Positions 1 through 7,094 of a DNA stretch of 20,028 bases are shown here, piece by piece. Each line of letters begins with the position of its first letter. The stretch's first letter is position 1. The DNA comes from an uncultured Eubacterium sp. (GTDB taxonomy: Bacteria; Bacillota; Clostridia; Lachnospirales; Lachnospiraceae), in contig CAJUBQ010000088.1 in NCBI GenBank assembly GCA_910584595.1, positions 1 to 20,028 on the forward strand. The letters are read 5' to 3'. A model generated the notes under the pieces. It was not told where the DNA came from and made no database searches. It worked only from the letters and a program-made list of their open reading frames with translations. Made by a program: the position numbers and the translations under genes.

Positions 1-370
1 GGAAGAATGTTAGAGGCCCTTGGTATTCTGCCCGATACACAGGCGGCGAAGCCGAAGCGGCGCCTTTAGCTGCTGGCGGCAGCCAGGGCGAATAGCATGC
101 CCCTTGGGTACTGGGCGGCGCGACCGTCCGGTTCCACAGCCTGGAAGCAGGATGCTTAGGGCTTCTTGCATTCTGGAGCGGACACAGCAGACGAGGCAGA
201 TTTTCTCTCCCTGCGTCCGAGCAGCCAGAATGTAACACTTTTTATAAATTGTTGCATTTTCGCTTAAGTTCGCGCCTATGTGGCTTCGCCCCTGGTTTAC
301 AAGCAGAATGCTAAGAGCTTCTAACATTCTTCCAACGTCACAAGCAGACCGGACAGCTCCCATCTCCCGA
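1..370. repeat. Structured GC-rich repeat, left copy (cut by the window start)
   Basis: This is a non-coding, hairpin-rich element. Bases 1-30 are the reverse complement of 304-333 with about 27 of 30 matches, so they form a stem enclosing 31-303. Inside are a GC-rich block (41-92, with small hairpins such as CTGGC-GGCA-GCCAG), a second GC block (115-147), a copy of the arm motif (148-176) and a hairpin with arms AATGTAACA/TGTTGCATT (231-260). Bases 41-283 match 20028-19801 in reverse complement almost base for base, except for about 18 extra bases near 93-114. Bases 350-369 carry the CTCCCATCTCCC tail module also found at 1322-1382 and 19780-19800. The upstream part of the outer stem lies outside the window. 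Open frames across it, such as one starting MLRAS, look spurious because the same frame recurs in other copies with unrelated endings. Confidence 0.85.
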
Positions 371-565
371 CTGATTTTCAAAAGCTTCACACTAACTCAG
401 AATATTTTTTCAGAAAATTTTCTCCCGTTTCTGAAAAGTGTTGGAACAATTTCAAAGAGCGAAAAGGTATTGAAAGCGTCATTTCCCAGCGTACAACAAA
501 AAAGTATATTCGTGAAAGATACAGGGTAAACTGGGGTGATTCCGCTTTCCGGCATTTACTTTCTG
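334..565. other. Intergenic DNA without a recognisable gene
   Basis: Apart from the tail of the left repeat, this AT-rich stretch shows no convincing coding region. It holds one perfect 10-bp inverted repeat, TTTTCAGAAA at 407-416 against TTTCTGAAAA at 428-437, with an 11-base loop. That could form an AT-rich hairpin, but no clear U-tract terminator arrangement follows it on either strand. The 3' two-thirds of the transposase relic that starts at 819 would be expected here if it were intact, and I could not recognise it. Confidence 0.5.
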
Positions 566-819
566 AAAAATACACAGAAAGACAGGCTGTGACAGCAGTT
601 TTTCGGGTATAAGCTTTGCGCTATGGCTGCAGTGACATTCATGAACTTGGAATAATCAGCTTTCGCATAAGAACACGCATAATAAAATGCATTCAGCGAT
701 TTTTTTGCAATCCAGAACAAAAAATGTCTGTACAGTGACCGGATGGAATCAGCAGATTCCATTGCCAAAATGGATAAAGCCAGCAGGAACAGCGTTTCAA
801 CAGTAGGTATAAAAAAGTT
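566..819 (-). pseudogene. Decayed IS4-like transposase, N-terminal fragment with frameshift
   Basis: Read on the minus strand from a stop at 820-822, one frame gives TVETLFLLALSILAMESAD and continues through SIRSLYRHFLFWIAKKSLN and YSKFMNVTAAIA. These match my memory of the N-terminal part of a DDE transposase family common in gut Firmicutes (IS4-like). Near 605-615 the frame must shift by one base; the continuation then reads LIPEKLLSQPVFLCI, after which the family normally has its first catalytic aspartates. The sequence instead diverges at about 566. No start codon, DDE triad or terminal repeats remain, so this is a dead fragment sitting between two copies of the structured repeat. The family name comes from recalled similarity, not a search. 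Confidence 0.6.
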
Positions 820-1100
820 CTAAGATATCTATTACTGTAAATTTAACTGGCGTACAGTATAAATTATTTTCATTGCATAATAAGTTTGACGTATAAAGTC
901 GCTCTCTTTCGTATATTTTGTTGTGCAACTTATTATGCATCGGAAAGCGCTTTGTACGTCAATTTGTATAAAATGCTGTAAAGTGGTGATAAATGATAAC
1001 ATTCGAAAGGCTTGTATCCCATAATGCTGTTTTCTTTTTCTAAACTGTGCTATTAATATTATGTAAAACACGCAACGAAACGTGCAATATTTCCCAAAAA
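820..1100. other. AT-rich intergenic region with nested dyads, no gene seen
   Basis: No coding region here is convincing; a 79-codon minus-strand frame (832-1071) has no recognisable domain and no good ribosome-binding site. The notable structure is a perfect 12-bp inverted repeat, GCATAATAAGTT (875-886) against AACTTATTATGC (927-938). A second 8-bp pair, TTGACGTA (886-893) with TACGTCAA (955-962), interleaves with it. The interleaved pairing would resemble a pseudoknot, or two alternative hairpins. Its meaning is unknown; it may be an insertion-element remnant. Confidence 0.4.
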
Positions 1101-1102
1101 CA

Positions 1103-1420
1103 GCTGGGAGATAGGAGTTGCCCGGTCTTCCTGTGGCTTTGGAAGAATGTTAGAAGCCCTTAGTATTCTGTATAAAAATTAGGGGCGAAGCCAAGCGGCG
1201 CCTTTAGCTGCTGGCGTTTAGCCAGGGCGAACTTGGCGGCGCGACCGTCCGGCACCACAGTGTAAATGCAGAATGCTTAGGGCTTCTTTCATTCTGGAAC
1301 GGGCACAGGAAGACCGGGCAACTCCTATCTCCCGGCGTCCGAGAGGCCAAAAAGACCGGACAGCTCCCATCTCCCGGCGTCCGAGTGGCCACAATGCAAC
1401 ACTCTATTCTATTTTGTTGC
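1103..1420. repeat. Structured GC-rich repeat, middle copy with 68-nt arms
   Basis: The core is a long imperfect inverted repeat. Bases 1103-1135 are the reverse complement of 1304-1336 with 32 of 33 matches. After 5 unpaired bases on each side, 1141-1170 pairs with 1269-1298 at about 23 of 30. The arms (1103-1170 and 1269-1336) have equal length and stay in register, enclosing 98 bases with the same GC-rich block as the end copies. In the small inner hairpin the stem CTGGC/GCCAG is kept while the loop is GTTTA instead of GGCA. Downstream is a tandem duplication with 42-base period (1311-1352 and 1353-1394), each unit holding a CTCCC(T/C)ATCTCCCGGCGTCCG-like block. The element ends in a TGCAACA/TGTTGCA hairpin that abuts the operon terminator. 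Confidence 0.85.
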
Positions 1421-1451
1421 AAAAAGACACCTGCCCAACTGACAGATGTCT
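1421..1451 (-). terminator. Rho-independent terminator of the glucuronate operon
   Basis: On the minus strand, about 50 bases after the kdgK1 stop codon, an 11-bp stem (AGACATCTGTC with GGCAGGTGTCT, including two G-U pairs and no mismatches) closes a 5-base loop and is followed at once by TTTTT. This is a canonical intrinsic terminator. It lies at the downstream end of nine collinear genes and separates them from the structured repeat. Confidence 0.88.
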
Positions 1452-1500
1452 TCCGTTTCACTATCTTATTCAAACGAACCAAATATGCACCAGAATCCCT

Positions 1501-2589
1501 CTAACGCTTGATATCATAATTCATGTTCATAAGGTTTTGGATGGTTTTTACATCATCCGTAATATTCGCATCTCCCCGGATAGTATGCTTTATCGCACTG
1601 CTTGCTACCGCAAAATTAATAATATCCATTGCCTTGTACCGGTTCATGATAGCATAGATAAGCCCGCTGGCAAAAGCGTCTCCGCCTCCGACGCGGTCTA
1701 AAATATTAAATTTAAAAAGTTTGCTTTCAAAAGTGTGTCCTTCCTGCCACATGAAAGCTTTTAAACTGTTCTCGCTTCCGCTGTGTGCGTAGCGGACATG
1801 TCTGGCGATGCATTTCAGATTTGGATACCGATTTATGAATGCCTGAAAAATCTCATCTTGCTGTTCATAGGTTGGCTGCAGCGGAATCCCATCTTTGACG
1901 TCCCCTTTTGTATGGTCGTTTTCATCTTTCCACAAATGATATGGTTCAATGCCAAGCAGCACATCTACGTAGGGCAGGCATTGCGTACAAAAATCTCTGG
2001 CTTCTTCCCACGTCCAAAGTGTGCTTCGAAAATTTCCGTCAAAGCTTACAGTCATTCCTATTTCTTTTGCTGTTTTCAGACTGTTTAAAATTAATGTCTG
2101 GCATCCTTTTGATAGTGCGGGTGTAATGCCGCTTAAATGCAGCCATGTATAACCTTCTAACAGTGAATGCAGATCCAGTGTATCAAAATCGAACTCTGTG
2201 ATTGCGCTGTGCTTACGGTCATAAATGACCTTGCTTGCACGAATGCCGAAGCCTGTTTCCAGGTAATAGCTTCCCAAACGGTGGGATGGCGTTTGCTGCG
2301 GTGTGCTTAAAATAACAGGCGTACAGTGTACGTCATTGCTGCGGAGCATACGTACCGCACTTTTTCCAAGGCTGTTATTAGGCGCTACCGTAAAGAAAGT
2401 ACTGTCAATACCAAGGTTTGCCAATGCTAATGCAATATTCGCTTCACTGCCGCCATAGCTGGCTTCAAAGCTGCTTGCCATACGGATTTTTTCATAATTG
2501 GGCGGAGTCAGACGGAGCATAATCTCGCCTATGGTAATGAACTTGTTTTCCGTATCGCTTTCGAAAAGCAGCGGATTTGTATGTTCCAT
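1501..2589 (-). CDS. PfkB-family sugar kinase, divergent KDG kinase paralogue
   Basis: This 362-residue protein is a PfkB/ribokinase-family kinase, probably acting on 2-keto-3-deoxygluconate (KDG) or a related sugar acid. The N-terminal substrate region YGGSEANIALALANLG is at 45-60, and the ATP/anion-hole motif DRVGGGDAFASG is at 298-309 with D304 as the expected catalytic base. I start it at the ATG at 2589: a GAGGAAG ribosome-binding site lies 6 bases upstream, whereas the in-frame ATG at 2595 abuts that site. It is the last gene before the terminator and lies 178 bases after a second kinase with the same signature. Where the neighbour has NEED at the position of the family's N-x-x-E motif, this protein has GIEPY (213-217), so its substrate or metal handling may differ. 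The exact substrate cannot be assigned. Confidence 0.85.
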   Translation of the reverse strand: MEHTNPLLFESDTENKFITIGEIMLRLTPPNYEKIRMASSFEASYGGSEANIALALANLGIDSTFFTVAPNNSLGKSAVRMLRSNDVHCTPVILSTPQQTPSHRLGSYYLETGFGIRASKVIYDRKHSAITEFDFDTLDLHSLLEGYTWLHLSGITPALSKGCQTLILNSLKTAKEIGMTVSFDGNFRSTLWTWEEARDFCTQCLPYVDVLLGIEPYHLWKDENDHTKGDVKDGIPLQPTYEQQDEIFQAFINRYPNLKCIARHVRYAHSGSENSLKAFMWQEGHTFESKLFKFNILDRVGGGDAFASGLIYAIMNRYKAMDIINFAVASSAIKHTIRGDANITDDVKTIQNLMNMNYDIKR

Positions 2590-2767
2590 ATGCATCTTCC
2601 TCTCTTAGTCTTTTTAATAAAATTCCTTTATCATCCTTTTTTCTTTGCAGTTTCTTTTGCAGTTGTCTTTGTATCTGTTTTGTATTTAATTTTAAATTCA
2701 TTAATTCAGCTGTTTTATCAGATGATTTTCTTTCTATATTAATAGCTTTTATTTTGATGATTTATGT

Positions 2768-3865
2768 TTACCTTTGCACTCTGGCTCCTGCGCCGCCCAT
2801 AATGGCTTCGACTTCTTTTTTGCTTGCCATTGTAGTATCACCCGGTGTAGTCATTGCCAGTGCGCCGTGTGCTGCGCCATAATTAACGGCAAGTTCTGCG
2901 TCCTGTGTCGTCATCAACCCGTAAATCAGGCCGGATGCAAAGGAATCTCCTCCTCCGACGCGGTCCAGAATCTCCAGATCTTTATAATCTTTTGATTTGT
3001 AAACGGTTCCATCTGCCCAGCAGATAGCTCCCCAGTCGTTGACCGTTGCTGTCTTTACCGTACGAAGCGTCGTTGCTACTGCCTTAAAGTTTGGATAGGT
3101 CTGTGCCGCATGGTTAATCATCTTCTTATATCCGTCCAGATTCAGCTCTTTTAAATTTTCATCATTCCCTTCGATCTCAAATCCAAGGCATGCGGTAAAA
3201 TCTTCTTCATTTCCAATCATAACGTCAACATAGTTTGCGATTTCTTTATTAACTTCCTGTGCTTTCTTTTGACCGCCAATCGCGCTCCACATAGACGGAC
3301 GGTAGTTTAAATCGTAGGAAATCACGGTTCCATATTTTTTGGCCGTCTTGATCGCGGATAAAACCGTCTCACAAGACTGCTCTGAAAGAGCCGCATAAAT
3401 GCCTCCTGTGTGAAGCCAGCGCACACCAAGTTCTCCGAAAATATAATCGAAATTAAAATCTTCCGGTTTTGCTTTGGCAATTGCAGTATTTGCCCGGTCA
3501 GAACAACCGACTGCCCCGCGAATGCCATATCCTCGTTCTGTAAAATTAATGCCGTTTCTGCAAATACGGCCAATGCCATCTGTTTCCATCCATTTTATCA
3601 AAGAAGTGTCTACACCGCCTTGAAGTACAAAATCTTCCATCAGCATTCCTACTTCATTATCTGCAAATGCTGTGATAACAGCTGTATGCATACCAAAGCA
3701 TCTGCGCAGCCCACGTATGACATTGTACTCTCCGCCGCCTTCCCATGCACGAAATGATCTTGCCGTACGTATCCGCCCTTCTCCGGGATCCAGACGAAGC
3801 ATAACCTCACCGAGTGACACCGCATCATATTTACATTCTTTTGCATCACGCAAATTTAAATCCAT
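2768..3865 (-). CDS. kdgK: 2-dehydro-3-deoxygluconokinase (KDG kinase), PfkB family
   Basis: This 365-residue enzyme phosphorylates KDG to KDPG in the cytoplasm, the step between UxuA and Eda. The substrate-side segment WEGGGEYNVIRGLRR (41-55), NEED (219-222, the family N-x-x-E position) and DRVGGGDSFASG (301-312, D307 as catalytic base) are visible. The start is the ATG at 3865, which has GGAGG 8 bases upstream. An in-frame ATG at 3880 overlaps that GGAGG and is unlikely to be used. It follows eda after a 264-base leader containing 47-bp tandem repeats. The identification rests on family motifs plus the complete glucuronate pathway around it; PfkB substrate specificity is hard to read from sequence alone. 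Confidence 0.87.
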   Translation of the reverse strand: MDLNLRDAKECKYDAVSLGEVMLRLDPGEGRIRTARSFRAWEGGGEYNVIRGLRRCFGMHTAVITAFADNEVGMLMEDFVLQGGVDTSLIKWMETDGIGRICRNGINFTERGYGIRGAVGCSDRANTAIAKAKPEDFNFDYIFGELGVRWLHTGGIYAALSEQSCETVLSAIKTAKKYGTVISYDLNYRPSMWSAIGGQKKAQEVNKEIANYVDVMIGNEEDFTACLGFEIEGNDENLKELNLDGYKKMINHAAQTYPNFKAVATTLRTVKTATVNDWGAICWADGTVYKSKDYKDLEILDRVGGGDSFASGLIYGLMTTQDAELAVNYGAAHGALAMTTPGDTTMASKKEVEAIMGGAGARVQR

Positions 3866-3925
3866 TTTTGTTACCTCCATATATCCTATCTAAACTATGT
3901 GATATTACTGAAAATAGTTTCTCCA

Positions 3926-4046
3926 TAATATCCCAGATCTCATCTTACCGGTATTGCAAAGAATCGTTCCTCCATATATCTTAGTCTGATCTTTCCGGTA
4001 TTGCAAAGAATCGTTCCTCCATATATCTCAGATCTGATCTTTCCGC
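3926..4046 (-). repeat. 47-bp tandem repeats in the kdgK leader, each carrying an SD-like site
   Basis: A 34-base core at 3948-3981 is repeated identically at 3995-4028, an offset of 47. A third partial copy follows (4029-4045), and a degenerate copy runs into 3926-3947. Read on the transcribed minus strand, each core contains GATATATGGAGGAACG, which closely resembles the true ribosome-binding region of kdgK, GATATATGGAGGTAAC just before 3865. The leader therefore holds up to three decoy ribosome-binding sites. Each has an overlapping ATG giving a short frame (MEERFFAIP) and a TTG about 9 bases downstream. Tandem duplication of the ribosome-binding region is the simplest origin. Any regulatory effect is speculation. 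Confidence 0.75.
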
Positions 4047-4129
4047 TCTCGCGGAGAAGATATGCCAAACTGAGTTCTTCCGTCACCTGTTTCTTCCCAA
4101 TTTGGGATATCTTCCTGATGTTTTATTTT
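4047..4129 (-). other. eda-kdgK intergenic segment with small dyads
   Basis: Between the eda stop and the tandem repeats there are two small dyads: TCCGC-TCTC-GCGGA (4042-4055) and TCCCA-ATT-TGGGA (4095-4107). Both could fold in the mRNA, but neither is followed by a convincing U-tract, so read-through into kdgK is expected. They may tune mRNA stability between the two genes. Confidence 0.35.
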
Positions 4130-4768
4130 TTATTTTCTGATTTTTTTCACAAGCTCGGCAGCTTCTTTTGTCAGTTCGCAGATTTTATCAAACTCTTTGT
4201 CATTCACCAGATCTGCTTTGACCATCCAACTTCCGCCGCAGCAAAGAATCTTGTCACAGCTTAAATAATTTTTTAAGTTTTTTGCATTGATTCCTCCGGT
4301 CGGCATAAATTTGATCGACGTATAAGGGGCTGCGAGCGCCTTGATGGTGTCTACGCCGCCAAACTGAGCAGCTGGGAAAAATTTGATGACTTTCAGCCCT
4401 CTTTTGATTGCCTGCGCCACTTCAGACGGTGTAATACAGCCTGGAAATACCGGGATTTCTTTTTGGATACAGTAATCTACGATCTCTGGGTCAAAACCCG
4501 GGCTTACGATAAATTTCGCTCCTGCCCCTGTTGCACGATCTACCTGGTCGGTCGTAAGAACGGTGCCTGCACCTACCAGCATATCCGGATATAAGTCTGT
4601 CATTGTTTTGATCGACTGTTCAGCGGCAGCAGTCCGAAATGTGACTTCCGCACAAGGCAGTCCTCCTTTTACTAACGCTTCTGCCAATGGGCCTGCATCT
4701 TTGGCATCTTCTAACACAACAACCGGCACAACGCCAAATTGTTCAAATTGTTCATGGATTGTACTCAT
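4130..4768 (-). CDS. eda: KDPG/KHG aldolase
   Basis: This 212-residue class I aldolase cleaves 2-keto-3-deoxy-6-phosphogluconate to pyruvate and glyceraldehyde-3-phosphate, the last step of the pathway. The Schiff-base lysine is K129 in GLKVIKFFPA (124-133) and the catalytic glutamate is E41 in AEVTFRT. VGAGTVL (65-71), SPGF (89-92), FPGCITPSE (108-116) and MPTGGI near 160-170 complete the TIM-barrel landmarks. The length is that of the E. coli enzyme. GGAGG stands 7 bases before the ATG. Only 12 bases separate it from the uxuB stop, consistent with one polycistronic mRNA. The family also accepts 4-hydroxy-2-oxoglutarate, but the context points to KDPG. Confidence 0.96.
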   Translation of the reverse strand: MSTIHEQFEQFGVVPVVVLEDAKDAGPLAEALVKGGLPCAEVTFRTAAAEQSIKTMTDLYPDMLVGAGTVLTTDQVDRATGAGAKFIVSPGFDPEIVDYCIQKEIPVFPGCITPSEVAQAIKRGLKVIKFFPAAQFGGVDTIKALAAPYTSIKFMPTGGINAKNLKNYLSCDKILCCGGSWMVKADLVNDKEFDKICELTKEAAELVKKIRK

Positions 4769-4780
4769 AGTTCCTCCTTT

Positions 4781-5623
4781 TTATACTCCTGAATAAGCAG
4801 AAAATCCTGCATCGATTGGTAATACTACGCCCGTAACTGCACTGGCAGCCTTTTCATCACACAAGAAGAATACTCCTCCAAGCAATTCTTCCCCTTCGAC
4901 AAACCGTCCCATTGGCGTACCGCTTAGTATCTTGTGTGCACGTGCGGTCGGCGTGCCGTCTTCCTGAAACAGCAGTGCGCGGTTCTGATTGGAAATTAAA
5001 AATCCCGGCGCAATGGCATTGCAGCGAATGCCCGTTCCTGCAAAGTGTGTTGCAAGCCATTGTGTAAAGTTGGAAATTCCTGCTTTTGCTGCAGAATATG
5101 CAGGAATTTTCGTCAGCGGAATGTAGGCGTTCATCGAAGAAATATTCAAAATACATCCTGCTTTTTTCTCTGCCATATCTTTTGCAAATATCTGGGTTGG
5201 TATTAATGTGCCCTGAAAGTTCAGTTTAAATACAAAGTCTACGCCATCTGTATCCAAATCAAAAAATGTCTTTTGGCTGTCAGACGCCTCATGATGATAT
5301 TCGTTGTCTGTGGTAGCTCTTGGATTATTTCCGCCCGCGCCATTGATTAAAATATCGCATGGGCCAAAATCATTTAAAATCTGCGCATGCACCTGTTCCA
5401 AAACGTCTGCTTCCAAAACATTCGCTTTGTACCCTTCACAAATATAACCGTTTGCTTTGCATTCATCCGCAAGCTTTTTTACAGCTTCTTCATTTAAGTC
5501 CAAAGCTGCCACTTTCGCTCCTGCCTGTGCAAACGCACGTACCATAGTCCCGCACAGTACTCCGCCTGCACCGGTAATTACAACTACTTTTCCTGAAAAA
5601 TCAATATTTAATGGTAAATTCAT
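4781..5623 (-). CDS. uxuB: D-mannonate oxidoreductase (fructuronate reductase), SDR type
   Basis: This 280-residue short-chain dehydrogenase reduces D-fructuronate to D-mannonate with NAD(P)H. The Rossmann glycine motif TGAGGVLCG is at 17-25, D42 follows the second strand, and the NGAGG motif is at 94-98. The catalytic set is S162/S163 with Y176-x3-K180 (YSAAK). The segment between NGAGG and the catalytic serine is longer than in minimal SDRs. I recognise that as a trait of the Firmicutes UxuB-like SDR clade (B. subtilis YjmF type), which is unrelated to the long-chain E. coli UxuB. It sits between uxaC and eda, which makes the assignment much safer than the fold alone. An alternative would be a gluconate 5-dehydrogenase-like SDR, but no gluconate genes are nearby. 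Confidence 0.9.
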   Translation of the reverse strand: MNLPLNIDFSGKVVVITGAGGVLCGTMVRAFAQAGAKVAALDLNEEAVKKLADECKANGYICEGYKANVLEADVLEQVHAQILNDFGPCDILINGAGGNNPRATTDNEYHHEASDSQKTFFDLDTDGVDFVFKLNFQGTLIPTQIFAKDMAEKKAGCILNISSMNAYIPLTKIPAYSAAKAGISNFTQWLATHFAGTGIRCNAIAPGFLISNQNRALLFQEDGTPTARAHKILSGTPMGRFVEGEELLGGVFFLCDEKAASAVTGVVLPIDAGFSAYSGV

Positions 5624-5686
5624 ACTTTCTTCCCCTTTCTGTTAGTAACCGTTCCGATTAACGATAGAACTGCTGCTTCTGATATT

Positions 5687-7093
5687 TTAGGTTGTAACCT
5701 GAAATCCAAAAAATGCATTTGTATTGTGATAGCAAATGTCTTCTACTAATTTTACAAGCTGCTTATGGTCATCCGGATACTGTCCGCTCTCTACCCATTC
5801 GCCGATCAGTTCGCAAAGGATCCGGCGGAAATATTCATGTCTTGTATAGCTGATAAAAGAACGGGAATCTGTAAGCATTCCGACAAAAACGCCAAGCATG
5901 CCATTATTCGCAAGTTCTGTTAGCTGCTCCCTCATGCCTGTACGGTTATCGTTAAACCACCATGCGCTGCCTTGCTGAATCCATCCGGCTTTTCCATCTT
6001 TTTGGAAACATCCGGCTATGGTCACAAGCGCTGTATTATCACACGGGTTCAATGAATAAAGAATCATCTTTGGCAGTCCTTCATTTTCCTCAAATGCGTT
6101 TAATAACGCAGCTACATGTTCAACACCTGACTGACTGTTGATGGCGTCATAACCGGTATCCGGGCCAAGCTTTGCGAACTGCGGCTTATTGTTATTGCGC
6201 AGACAGCCAAAATGGATCTGCATCACCCAGTTTTTTTGCGCATATTTTTTTGCACATGCAATCGTGACCATTGTCTTATACGTATCGGCATCTGCTTTTG
6301 CAGGACAAGCCTCTTCCATCGCCGTACGGAATGCGCGGTCAGCCGCATCCGCATCCGGTGTTTCATACATACAGTAATCCAGTCCGTGATCCGCACACAG
6401 GCATCCATGTGCAGCGAAAAAGTCTATCCGGTCACATAACGCTGCTGCCACGTCTTCTGTACACCGGATGTTTCGTCCGGTTACTTTTTCTAATGTCCGA
6501 ATATAGTCTGCAAACCCTTCTTTTTCAATGTTTACCGCCTTGTCCGGACGAAACGCCGGGAGTACTTTGATTTCCATCGTTTCATCTGCGGCTATTTGTT
6601 CATGCCAGTGAAGGTCGTCACATGGATCGTCTGTCGTACAGACCGCTTTTACATGAAACATACGCATCAGTTCTCTTGCGGAGTATTTTGACAACACTTC
6701 ATTGCACTGGTCATAAACCTCGTCAGCGTTGTCAGCGTTCAAAGGCTGTTCGACGCCAAACACGCGTTTGAGTTCCAGATGGCTCCAATGATACATCGGA
6801 TTGCCGATCAGCCGTGGCAGCACAGATGCAAACGCACGAAACTTCTCTCTTGGGTCGGCGTCTCCTGTAATGATTTCTTCCGGTACGCCGCCAAACCGCA
6901 TCTGCCGCCATTTATAATGGTCTCCGCCCAGCCAGACTTGCGAAATGTTATCGAACTTACGGTCTTCAGCTATTTCCTGCGGTTGAATATGGCAGTGATA
7001 ATCGATGATCGGCATCTTTTTTGCCACTTCATGGTAGAGCCATTTTGCAGTTGGGGTTGATAACAAAAAATCCTGATCCATAAATTCTTTCAT
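5687..7093 (-). CDS. uxaC: Uronate isomerase (glucuronate/galacturonate isomerase)
   Basis: This 468-residue amidohydrolase-superfamily enzyme isomerises D-glucuronate to D-fructuronate, the entry step after import. It can in principle also convert D-galacturonate to D-tagaturonate. It aligns by eye along its length with E. coli UxaC (470 residues): the metal-binding DYHCH (31-35), GDHYKWR, GNPMYHWSHLELKR, TTDDP, GCLRNNN, GSAWWFND and the C-terminal LTDSRSFISYTRHEYFRRI. The start is the ATG at 7093, one base after the uxuA stop, which implies translational coupling. A longer frame reaching 7258 would overlap uxuA by 164 bases, and its 55 extra residues have no counterpart in the family. Confidence 0.96.
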   Translation of the reverse strand: MKEFMDQDFLLSTPTAKWLYHEVAKKMPIIDYHCHIQPQEIAEDRKFDNISQVWLGGDHYKWRQMRFGGVPEEIITGDADPREKFRAFASVLPRLIGNPMYHWSHLELKRVFGVEQPLNADNADEVYDQCNEVLSKYSARELMRMFHVKAVCTTDDPCDDLHWHEQIAADETMEIKVLPAFRPDKAVNIEKEGFADYIRTLEKVTGRNIRCTEDVAAALCDRIDFFAAHGCLCADHGLDYCMYETPDADAADRAFRTAMEEACPAKADADTYKTMVTIACAKKYAQKNWVMQIHFGCLRNNNKPQFAKLGPDTGYDAINSQSGVEHVAALLNAFEENEGLPKMILYSLNPCDNTALVTIAGCFQKDGKAGWIQQGSAWWFNDNRTGMREQLTELANNGMLGVFVGMLTDSRSFISYTRHEYFRRILCELIGEWVESGQYPDDHKQLVKLVEDICYHNTNAFFGFQVTT

Positions 7094-7094
7094 A

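Noticed and set aside
832..1071. 79-codon minus-strand frame as a gene
   Set aside because: It has no domain and no ribosome-binding site, and it spans the interleaved dyads; AT-rich DNA easily gives frames of this size.
20..1701. Plus-strand open frames beginning MLRAS... in the structured repeats, and their reverse-strand counterparts
   Set aside because: They recur because the repeat recurs, end in unrelated sequence in each copy, have no ribosome-binding sites, and lie over hairpins; they are by-products of the repeat.
2492..2701. Basic, glutamine-rich minus-strand frame between the two kinases
   Set aside because: Half of it overlaps kdgK1 in another frame, it has no ribosome-binding site, and its composition reflects the A-rich leader.
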